Source: Rhodobacterales bacterium 34-62-10 (GTDB lineage: Bacteria > Pseudomonadota > Alphaproteobacteria > Rhodobacterales > Rhodobacteraceae). From it: a stretch of 6,045 nucleotides of DNA. Shown here in pieces: positions 1-5,380 of this stretch. Where the stretch lies: assembly GCA_002282555.1 (NCBI GenBank), contig NCJR01000135.1:1-6045 (forward strand). Reading direction: 5' to 3'. The notes under the pieces are model-generated. The model had not been told where the DNA came from. It saw nothing but the letters and a program-made list of their open reading frames with translations, and ran no database searches. Every line of letters begins with the position of its first letter. The stretch's first letter is position 1. Made by a program: the position numbers and the translations under genes.

Positions 1-1
1 G

Positions 2-1510
2 AATGATGCGGCGGGATTGCAGGGCAGCAGTGGCGCGGAACAGATGAACCTGCCCGCGCGACGGTTCTTTGATCCCTTGGCCAATGCGGTGATCGAGCAG
101 CGGCGTGACCTGCTGTGGTCGGTGGACAACGCGCCCCGCGTGGCGCAGGTGATCCGCACCCTGTCGCACCGCCCCGAGGAAGGGTTGTTCCGGTCCGAGA
201 CTGCCTATCTGCGGCTGCGGGTGATCCTGCGGCGGCTGGAGGCAATGACCGATTACGGGTTGAAGCCCGAGCAGCGCGACGAGATCGCGCAGGCGTTGTG
301 GGATCTGGCGCTTTTGCTGGAGGAGGGCGATCTGGGTGACGCGCTGGAACGGTTGCAGCGCGCGCAGGAGCAGTTGTCGGAGGCGATGAAGAACGGCGCC
401 TCGGACGAGGAAATCGCGGAACTGATGCAGGAATTGCGCGACGCCACGCAGGATTACATGAACCAGCTGGCGCAGCAGGCGATGCGCGATGGCACGATGC
501 AGGACCCGCAGGAGATGGCCGAGGGCAGCATGACCATGGGTCAGGATGATCTGCAGGCCATGATGGACCGGATTCAGGAACTGATGGAGCAGGGCCGCAT
601 GGCCGAGGCGCAGCAGGCCCTTGAGGAATTGCAGCGCCTGATGGAGAACATGCAGATCACCCAAGGCCAAGGCGGGCAGGGGCAGCCATCGCCCGGCCAG
701 CAGGCGATGGAGGGGCTGGCCGAGACGCTGCGGGATCAGCAGGGCCTGTCGGATCAGGCCTTCCGCGATCTGCAAGAGCAGTTCAATCCCGGCGGGCAGC
801 AGGGCCAGCAAGGTCAGCAGCCGTGGCAACAGCCCGGTCAGCAAGGACAGGGTCAGCAAGGACAGGGTCAGCAGCCGGGGCAACAAGGTCAGGGCCAGCA
901 ACCCGGTCAGGGTCAAGGTCAGCAACCCGGTCAGGGTCAGCAACCAGGTCAGGGGCAAGGCCAAGGGCAGGGACAGGACCGCGCCGATCAGCAGGGGAAC
1001 GGACAGGGCGACATGCAAGGCTCGCTTGCGGACCGTCAACGGGCGCTGCGCAACGAATTAGAGCGCCAGCGCGGGAACCTGCCGGGCGTCGGTGGTGAGG
1101 CAGGAGAGGCCGCGCGTGACGCGCTGGACCGGGCGGGCCGCGCCATGGACGGGGCGGAGCAGGCCTTGCGCGGCAATGACCTGCCCGAGGCGATTGACCG
1201 TCAGGCCGAGGCGATGGATGCCCTGCGCGACGGGATGCGCAACATGGGTGAGGCTTTGGCCGAGGCCGAGCGGCAGCAAAGTGGCGGCGACGGGCAGCAG
1301 ATGGGTAGTGCGGGTGGCGAGCGGCGCGATCCCTTGGGGCGCAACAGCGGCACCAGCGGCCAGACCGGGACCGACGAGAACCTGTTGCAGGGCGAGGATG
1401 TCTATCGCCGTGCCCGCGACCTGTTGGATGAGATCCGCCGCCGTTCCGGTGAGGGCGAGCGCCCGGATGAGGAATTGGATTACCTCAAACGCCTGTTGGA
1501 GCGGTTCTGA
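2..1510 (+). CDS. TIGR02302 / DUF4175 family protein, C-terminal part (5' end outside window)
   Basis: The reading frame is open to the left edge (N-D-A-A-G-L precede the TTG at 17), so this is the tail of a longer gene and the TTG is not a credible start. Family members are, from memory, about 800-900 residues with hydrophobic segments at the N-terminus; none is present here, consistent with the membrane part being upstream. Counting from the TTG at 17: residues 12-75 match the family's conserved 'LPARRFFDPLA...LLWS...TAYLRLR' block; 84-155 and 175-212 are Gln/Glu/Met/Leu-rich amphipathic helices, possibly coiled coil; about 215-325 is a Gly/Gln tract; about 340-425 is helical again; the end is the conserved 'DPLGR...YRRARDLLDEIRRR...EELDYLKRLLERF'. 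The molecular function is unknown. It probably projects a long helical, partly disordered domain from the membrane. The gene converges on the zinc-ribbon gene and ends 76 bp before the terminator stem. The family assignment is firm; the role is not. Confidence 0.9.
   Translation, partial: NDAAGLQGSSGAEQMNLPARRFFDPLANAVIEQRRDLLWSVDNAPRVAQVIRTLSHRPEEGLFRSETAYLRLRVILRRLEAMTDYGLKPEQRDEIAQALWDLALLLEEGDLGDALERLQRAQEQLSEAMKNGASDEEIAELMQELRDATQDYMNQLAQQAMRDGTMQDPQEMAEGSMTMGQDDLQAMMDRIQELMEQGRMAEAQQALEELQRLMENMQITQGQGGQGQPSPGQQAMEGLAETLRDQQGLSDQAFRDLQEQFNPGGQQGQQGQQPWQQPGQQGQGQQGQGQQPGQQGQGQQPGQGQGQQPGQGQQPGQGQGQGQGQDRADQQGNGQGDMQGSLADRQRALRNELERQRGNLPGVGGEAGEAARDALDRAGRAMDGAEQALRGNDLPEAIDRQAEAMDALRDGMRNMGEALAEAERQQSGGDGQQMGSAGGERRDPLGRNSGTSGQTGTDENLLQGEDVYRRARDLLDEIRRRSGEGERPDEELDYLKRLLERF
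797..979 (+). repeat. Gln/Gly-coding tandem repeat tract inside the DUF4175 gene
   Basis: About 180 bp encode almost only Gln and Gly with scattered Pro. The DNA is locally repetitive. A 15-bp unit (ggtcagcaaggacag) occurs twice in exact tandem at 836-850 and 851-865. A 20-bp unit (cagcaacccggtcagggtca) occurs at 896-915, exactly again at 920-939, and with two mismatches at 938-957. All units are multiples of three or are kept in frame by their spacing, so copy-number changes of the 15-bp unit would lengthen or shorten the linker without breaking the gene. The tract separates two helical regions and probably acts as a flexible, disordered spacer. Confidence 0.85.
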
Positions 1511-1546
1511 GGCTTGGCCGCAGGCGATTGCACCTGTTGACCAAAC

Positions 1547-1581
1547 ACAAAGGGCTTGCCCAAAAACAAGGGGCTTGCCCA
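1547..1581. repeat. Pair of 16-bp direct repeats in the convergent intergenic region
   Basis: The 16-mer at 1547-1562 (acaaagggcttgccca) is repeated at 1566-1581 (acaaggggcttgccca) with one mismatch and a 19-bp period. Each copy contains GGGC-TT-GCCC, a self-complementary core that could form a tiny hairpin or pair with the other copy. The repeats lie between the DUF4175 stop codon and the terminator stem. They may be a local duplication that adds structure ahead of the terminator; no other function is visible. Confidence 0.6.
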
Positions 1582-1586
1582 TAAGC

Positions 1587-1620
1587 AAAAAGGCGGCCCG
1601 ATGATCGGACCGCCCTTTTT
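1587..1620. terminator. Bidirectional Rho-independent terminator between convergent genes
   Basis: A GC-rich stem (arms 1592-1600 and 1606-1614, loop ATGAT at 1601-1605) is flanked by AAAAA at 1587-1591 and TTTTT at 1616-1620. This gives an oligo-U tract in either direction. Read leftwards for the zinc-ribbon gene, the stem has one G-U wobble and is otherwise fully paired. Read rightwards for the DUF4175 gene, the same position is a C-A mismatch and one C (1615) is left unpaired before the U tract. It therefore suits both convergent genes but should be somewhat stronger on the minus strand. Confidence 0.9.
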
Positions 1621-1661
1621 GTTATGCCCGAAGGCGGGTTACATGTCGTCAGGCTGGGCGG

Positions 1662-2870
1662 TCAACCGGTGCTGCCTGCGACCTCGGCCAGCCAGCGCGA
1701 GATTTTCTGCACCTGTGCATCCAGCAGGATGCGCAGTTGATCCACGGCGGCGACATAGCCATCCACGACCGGGGTCAGCGCGGGCACCGCATCGGCCAGC
1801 GCGGGGGCGAAGATGTAGAGCGCCAGCAGCAGCATCGCGATCAGCAGGGTCACCGAAAAACCCCGGTTGAAACCGCGGGGCTTTTCGGTCGCGACGTCGC
1901 GCGGATCGACCGTGCTGCGGGGCGTGTCATGATCATCTGCGCGCGCGGGTCTGCGATCGGATGTGTGGCGCAGGCTTGAGTTGATCTCTTCGATATCGGG
2001 CAGAAGGCCACGACGGGATTCGGCCACGGCTGCGGCGGCGGCGGCTGCGATGTGGTCATCCTCGGGCTTTGTGCGCAAGGCCGCGGGTGATGCAGGCTGG
2101 GATGCAGACTGGGATGAAGTCGGGGCCGCTGTCGGCGCGGCCGTGGCGTTGGTTTGCGGTATCGGCGGCGGCTGTGGCGAAGCGGGTCGCGTCTGCGCCA
2201 TGTCCGAGGGCTGATCCCCCTCACCCTTCAGGCGGGCCAAACGCTGACGCGCCTCATCCGAGCGGCGCATCGCATCGTTATCCGAGGCTGTCATGCCCGC
2301 AGGCGCAGAGTCCAGCCCAAGCTCTGGCTGGCTTTCCAGACCGGGTCCGCGTTCTGCGGCGCGGGCGCGGGCCTCTCGCTCGGCTTCCTCGCGCAGCAGA
2401 TCGGCCACGGATGTATCCAGCCCGCGACGGGGCGGCGGCAGATCATTGGCCGGGTCTTCCTCATAGTCGTCTTCCGCCACATCGGGCAGGCGCGACACGG
2501 GATCTTCGGGGTCGGGGCGCAGTTCCTGGTCGGGATGCGGCGCATTGGTCAGGCCGGGATCCTTGGGAAAGCCTTGCCATTCCTCCTCGGCGGGATCGGT
2601 CTGTGCTGTGCGGCGCGGCGCGGCGGGCGCGGGTTGCGGCGGCGCAGGTGCGGGCTGATCCGCCGCGGGATGATCGACCGAGGCGTCATCATCGTCATCA
2701 TCCCACAGATTGGCCGGCTCCCCCTCGTCCGTGGTGGGGGGGGCCGCATCGGGATGGGACTGAAACCATGTATGTCCACAACTGGAACATTGCACATCAC
2801 GTCCCGCCTCGGGGATGACGCTTTGCGGTACTTCGTACTGCGCGCCGCAATTCGGACAAATCAATCGCAT
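1662..2870 (-). CDS. Zinc-ribbon (MJ0042-type) single-pass membrane protein, ZitP-like architecture
   Basis: The protein is 402 residues from the ATG at 2870. The same frame is open further upstream to 3086, but the MJ0042/zinc_ribbon_4 domain conventionally begins at this Met, and AGGGA lies 5 nt before it. Domains in order: zinc ribbon at 1-37 with CPNC (C5, C8) and CSSC (C28, C31) followed by GHTWF; a long acidic and Pro/Ala-rich linker of about 300 residues, probably disordered, with six Asp at 57-62, a charged helix at about 155-174 (VADLLREEAEREARARAAE), a Ser/Pro/Ala stretch at 229-263, an Ala run at 275-281 and 'LLPDIEEINSSLRHTS' at 289-304; one membrane segment at about 338-360; a roughly 40-residue amphipathic tail, presumably periplasmic. 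The N-terminus should be cytoplasmic. This order resembles Caulobacter ZitP, a polar zinc-finger protein that binds PopZ; orthology is not shown. The gene is divergent from ftsE and ends at the shared terminator. Confidence 0.85.
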   Translation of the reverse strand: MRLICPNCGAQYEVPQSVIPEAGRDVQCSSCGHTWFQSHPDAAPPTTDEGEPANLWDDDDDDASVDHPAADQPAPAPPQPAPAAPRRTAQTDPAEEEWQGFPKDPGLTNAPHPDQELRPDPEDPVSRLPDVAEDDYEEDPANDLPPPRRGLDTSVADLLREEAEREARARAAERGPGLESQPELGLDSAPAGMTASDNDAMRRSDEARQRLARLKGEGDQPSDMAQTRPASPQPPPIPQTNATAAPTAAPTSSQSASQPASPAALRTKPEDDHIAAAAAAAVAESRRGLLPDIEEINSSLRHTSDRRPARADDHDTPRSTVDPRDVATEKPRGFNRGFSVTLLIAMLLLALYIFAPALADAVPALTPVVDGYVAAVDQLRILLDAQVQKISRWLAEVAGSTG

Positions 2871-2875
2871 CGTTT

Positions 2876-2880
2876 TCCCT
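2876..2880 (-). promoter_or_regulatory. Ribosome binding site supporting the 2870 start
   Basis: On the minus strand, AGGGA is followed by AAACG and then ATG, a 5-nt spacing. Together with the zinc ribbon starting at the second residue, this favours the start at 2870 over the in-frame upstream starts, whose extra residues do not resemble the family. Confidence 0.7.
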
Positions 2881-2939
2881 GCCGGGTCTGGTGTCTGACC
2901 TGTCGCGCGGGCCCGAAATGGCCGGCGCTGTGCTTGATC

Positions 2940-2951
2940 CACCATATGGTG
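2940..2951. promoter_or_regulatory. 12-bp perfect palindrome, candidate operator
   Basis: CACCATATGGTG is a perfect dyad in the divergent region, about 70 bp upstream of the zinc-ribbon start and 109 bp upstream of the ftsE start. Its placement would suit a dimeric regulator controlling one or both genes. No regulator can be named, and a chance palindrome is possible. Confidence 0.3.
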
Positions 2952-3014
2952 TAAACCACTGGCGGAAAAGTGCAAAGGTCGCCGAGGTCTGAAACACCGT
3001 CCTGATTGCAACAC

Positions 3015-3030
3015 TGCCCACATTGGGGCA
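3015..3030. promoter_or_regulatory. Inverted repeat TGCCC-N6-GGGCA upstream of ftsE
   Basis: Two 5-bp arms (3015-3019 and 3026-3030) flank a 6-bp centre and end 30 bp before the ftsE start codon. The site could be an operator near the transcription start or a small hairpin in the ftsE leader. Short arms make the call weak. Confidence 0.25.
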
Positions 3031-3060
3031 AGAGGGAGTGGAGCAGGAAAGGGGTCGTAC

Positions 3061-3738
3061 GTGATCGAATTGGACCAAGTGGCCATGAGCTATGGCGGGG
3101 GAGAGTTGCTGGGCGATATCTCACTGACCCTGTCGCCGGGATCGTTCCACTTTCTGACGGGACCGTCGGGTGCGGGCAAGACCACCTTCCTCAAGCTGTG
3201 CTATGGCGCGTTGATCCCCACAGCCGGACATGTGCGCATGTTCGGGGCCGATGTGCGCGACATGTCGCGCGATGACGTGGCGCTGGCGCGGCGGCGGATC
3301 GGAGTGGTGCATCAGGATGTGCAGTTTCTGGATCATCTGCCGGTGGCCGACAATGTGGCCCTGCCGCTGATCGTGTCGGGGCGCGACCGGTCGGACGAGT
3401 CCGAGAACCTGTCGGAACTGCTGAACTGGGTCGGTCTGAGCAAGCGCGCGGGGGCCTTGCCTGCGGAACTGTCGGGCGGCGAGCGGCAGCGCGCAGCCTT
3501 GGCCCGCGCCGTGATCATGTCACCCGAGGTGATCCTGGCCGATGAACCCACCGGCAATATCGACTGGGAGATGTCGCAGCGCCTGTTGCAACTGCTGGTC
3601 GAGCTGAACCGGATGGGCAAGACGATCATGATCGCGACCCATGACATGAACCTGATCCGCGCCGCCAAAAGTCAGGTGCAGGCGCGGGTGCTGCGGATTT
3701 CGCAGCGCCGGTTGCAGACAGCGGGGGCGGATCTGTGA
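3061..3738 (+). CDS. ftsE: Cell division ATP-binding protein FtsE
   Basis: FtsE is the cytoplasmic ATPase of the FtsEX complex. It acts at the division septum, where ATP hydrolysis drives FtsX to control peptidoglycan hydrolases and aids divisome assembly. The 225-residue length is typical. Visible ABC motifs: Walker A GPSGAGKT at 34-41, Q-loop Gln85 in VHQDVQFL, signature LSGGERQ at 137-143, Walker B VILADEP at 157-163 with catalytic Glu162, D-loop NID at 166-168, and switch His194 in ATHD. All key residues are present, so the protein should be active. The GTG start at 3061 is chosen because translation begins with the family's MIEL...V.YSYGGG-like N-terminus and purine-rich AGGAAAGGGG lies just upstream (3045-3054). 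It is the first gene of the operon, and its stop overlaps the ftsX start by 4 nt. Confidence 0.96.
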   Translation: MIELDQVAMSYGGGELLGDISLTLSPGSFHFLTGPSGAGKTTFLKLCYGALIPTAGHVRMFGADVRDMSRDDVALARRRIGVVHQDVQFLDHLPVADNVALPLIVSGRDRSDESENLSELLNWVGLSKRAGALPAELSGGERQRAALARAVIMSPEVILADEPTGNIDWEMSQRLLQLLVELNRMGKTIMIATHDMNLIRAAKSQVQARVLRISQRRLQTAGADL

Positions 3739-4640
3739 GGGTGGATCTGTCCCGCATCACCGGGTTTCTGGCGGGCGATGTGCAGGCCGACCGGCTGGTG
3801 CCGCCCACGGGGTTTACGGCCCGTCTGACGGTATTCGCGGCCGGTGCCATGGCTTTCCTGACGGTGTTTGCACTGGCGCTGTCGCTGGCGACCGGCCGTC
3901 TGGCGGATCGCTGGAGCGATGAGCTGGCCCGCGCGTCCACCCTGCGGATTTCGGCGCCGCTGGATCAGCGCGCAGCGCAGACCGCCGCCGCCCTGCGTGT
4001 GCTTGAGACGACGCCGGGCGTGGCCTCGGCCCGCGCCCTGTCCGATGAAGAACAGCGCGCCCTGCTGGAGCCGTGGTTCGGCCCCGATCTGCCGGTCGAG
4101 GCGCTGCCGATTCCGCAACTGATCGAGGTGATCGAGGATGAGACCGGCTATGACGCCGCCGGTCTGCGTCTGCGTTTATCGGCCGAAGTGCCGGGCGCCG
4201 TGCTGGACGATCACACCCGCTGGCGGCGGCCGCTGGTCGAGGCGGCGGATCGCCTGCGGCTGCTGGGCTGGCTGTCCATTGCCCTGATCGGGGCGACCAC
4301 GGCGGCGATGATCACGCTGGCGGCACAGGCGGCGCTGGCCGCGAACGCGCAGGTGATCGCGGTGCTGCGGCTTGTGGGGGCGCGTGATGCCTATATCGCG
4401 CGCGCCTTCGTGCGCCGGTTCACCCTGCGCGCGCTGGGCGGGGCGGCGGCGGGCACGGCGCTGGGCATGATCGCCGTGCTGATCCTGCCGGCGGAACAGG
4501 CCGAGGCCAGTTTTCTGACGGGGCTTGGCTTTCAGGGCTGGCACTGGATCTGGCCGCTGGCCATTCCGCCACTGGGGGCGGCCGTGGCCTTTGCCGCCAC
4601 ACGCCATGCCGCCCACCGCACGCTGAGGGAGTTGTCCTGA
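3735..4640 (+). CDS. ftsX: Cell division protein FtsX (permease-like subunit)
   Basis: FtsX is the inner-membrane partner of FtsE and relays ATPase activity to periplasmic peptidoglycan hydrolase regulators. The 301-residue protein shows the family layout: a short cytoplasmic N-terminus, TM1 at about 31-53, a large periplasmic domain at about 54-172, then TM2 about 176-198, TM3 about 234-252 and TM4 about 268-290. The cytoplasmic segment after TM2 holds VLRLVGA at 210-216, which matches the conserved FtsX '(L/M)(K/R)LVGA' motif thought to sit by the ATPase. The GTG at 3735 overlaps the ftsE stop as GTGA, so translation is probably coupled; a second GTG at 3741 would drop two residues but has poorer ribosome-binding spacing. 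The sequence is poorly conserved, as is usual for FtsX, so position next to ftsE carries much of the weight. Confidence 0.93.
   Translation: MRVDLSRITGFLAGDVQADRLVPPTGFTARLTVFAAGAMAFLTVFALALSLATGRLADRWSDELARASTLRISAPLDQRAAQTAAALRVLETTPGVASARALSDEEQRALLEPWFGPDLPVEALPIPQLIEVIEDETGYDAAGLRLRLSAEVPGAVLDDHTRWRRPLVEAADRLRLLGWLSIALIGATTAAMITLAAQAALAANAQVIAVLRLVGARDAYIARAFVRRFTLRALGGAAAGTALGMIAVLILPAEQAEASFLTGLGFQGWHWIWPLAIPPLGAAVAFAATRHAAHRTLRELS
4626..4631 (+). promoter_or_regulatory. Ribosome binding site of plsC inside the end of ftsX
   Basis: AGGGAG lies 8 nt before the ATG at 4640, within the last codons of ftsX. It shows that plsC can recruit ribosomes itself as well as by the TGATG stop/start overlap. 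Confidence 0.65.
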
Positions 4641-5377
4641 TGTCCCACGCCTGGCGCTGGTTGCGATCATTGGTCTTTGTGGGCCAGATGTATGTGATGA
4701 TGCTGGTGATCGGCCTGCTGTATCTGCCGGGTGCCATCCTGTCGCCCGAGGGGGCGCGGCGCGGCTGCAAGGCCTATTGCCGTTGGGTGTTCTGGACCGC
4801 GCGCTGGATGGTGGGCCTGAATGTCGAGGTGCGGGGCACGCCCCCCACAGGCGGCGCGCTGGTTGCGGCCAAGCATCAGTCATTTCTGGATATCCTGATG
4901 ATCTTCAACGCCTTGCCTGCGGCGATCTTCATCATGAAGCGCGAGATCCTCTGGACGCCGATCATCGGGCTTTATGCCTATCGCCTTGGCTGTGTGCCGG
5001 TGAACCGGGGCAAGCGCGGCGTGGCCATCAAGAAGATGCTGGCGGATGTGGCATCGGGCCATCAGGCGGCAGGGCAGCTGATCATCTATAGCCAAGGCAC
5101 GCGCGTGGCCCCCGGCGTCAAGATGCCCTACAAGATTGGCACCGGCGCGCTTTATGACCAAATGGGGCAGGATTGCGCGCCGGTGGCCACCAATGTGGGC
5201 GTGTTCTGGCCGCGCACGGGGATTTATCGCAAGCCCGGTCTGGCGGTGGTGGAGTTCCTGCCGCTGATCCCGCCGGGACTGGAGCGGGCGGAGTTCATGG
5301 CGCGGCTGGAGGCGGAGGTCGAGACGACCTCGGACCGGCTGATTGCCGAGGCGCGGGCGGCATTGGGGGAGGCGTGA
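4640..5377 (+). CDS. plsC: 1-acyl-sn-glycerol-3-phosphate acyltransferase (PlsC family)
   Basis: The enzyme transfers an acyl group to position 2 of lysophosphatidic acid, giving phosphatidic acid at the inner membrane, a core step of phospholipid synthesis. The 245-residue length fits bacterial PlsC. A hydrophobic N-terminal segment (about 11-33) anchors it. Acyltransferase blocks: catalytic HQSFLD (H79, D84) fits HX4D; VNRGKRG at 121-127 is block II with its Arg; SQGTR at 151-155 is block III, where the more common FPEGTR Glu is replaced by Gln; APVATNVG at 180-187 is block IV. The ATG shares its A with the ftsX stop (TGATG), so the two are co-translated. Substrate position and acyl-donor preference cannot be read from sequence. 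A relative acting on another lysolipid is possible, because alphaproteobacteria often carry several PlsC paralogues. The gene symbol therefore marks the family more than proven function. Confidence 0.9.
   Translation: MSHAWRWLRSLVFVGQMYVMMLVIGLLYLPGAILSPEGARRGCKAYCRWVFWTARWMVGLNVEVRGTPPTGGALVAAKHQSFLDILMIFNALPAAIFIMKREILWTPIIGLYAYRLGCVPVNRGKRGVAIKKMLADVASGHQAAGQLIIYSQGTRVAPGVKMPYKIGTGALYDQMGQDCAPVATNVGVFWPRTGIYRKPGLAVVEFLPLIPPGLERAEFMARLEAEVETTSDRLIAEARAALGEA
5368..5372 (+). promoter_or_regulatory. Strong Shine-Dalgarno of the flavoprotein gene
   Basis: GGAGG within the last codons of plsC lies 8 nt before the ATG at 5381. It fixes that start and shows the gene belongs to the same transcript. 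Confidence 0.7.
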
Positions 5378-5380
5378 GGG

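Larger units (their letters stand above)
2871..3060. promoter_or_regulatory. Divergent regulatory region between the zinc-ribbon gene and ftsE
   Basis: These 190 bp separate two genes pointing away from each other, so promoters for both must lie here or within the gene starts. The region is less GC-rich than its flanks. I could not find a convincing -35/-10 pair: TTGCAC on the minus strand (2975 to 2970) and TTGATC on the plus strand (2934-2939) lack good -10 partners. There is no GANTC (CcrM) site and no TTAA-N7-TTAA (CtrA) box. Two inverted repeats are the only distinct structure. Confidence 0.6.

Noticed and set aside
797..979. CRISPR array or mobile-element terminal repeat reading of the Gln/Gly tract
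   Set aside because: The units are short, contiguous, irregular and fully in frame within a coding region. There are no unique spacers and no flanking transposase.
1058..1604. Open frames on both strands over the 3' end of the DUF4175 gene
   Set aside because: The conserved C-terminal DUF4175 block is in the third reading, and the alternatives give low-complexity translations without domains.
1625..1661. Possible small peptide end (minus strand ...QPDDM stop) beyond the zinc-ribbon stop codon
   Set aside because: It lies in a different frame, has no start or ribosome binding site nearby, and is only a few codons long.
2069..2954. Long plus-strand open frames opposite the zinc-ribbon gene
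   Set aside because: They are Arg/Pro/Ala-rich translations with no recognisable domain, as expected for the antisense of a GC-rich gene whose own strand encodes a clear zinc ribbon and membrane segment.
2934..2962. Sigma-70-like promoter for ftsE starting at TTGATC
   Set aside because: No acceptable -10 hexamer occurs at 16-18 bp spacing, so a promoter call would rest on one weak hexamer.
2871..3086. Longer N-terminus for the zinc-ribbon protein, starting at 3086
   Set aside because: The extra 72 residues show no family resemblance and would overlap the ftsE start. The zinc-ribbon domain begins exactly at the internal ATG at 2870, which has its own AGGGA.
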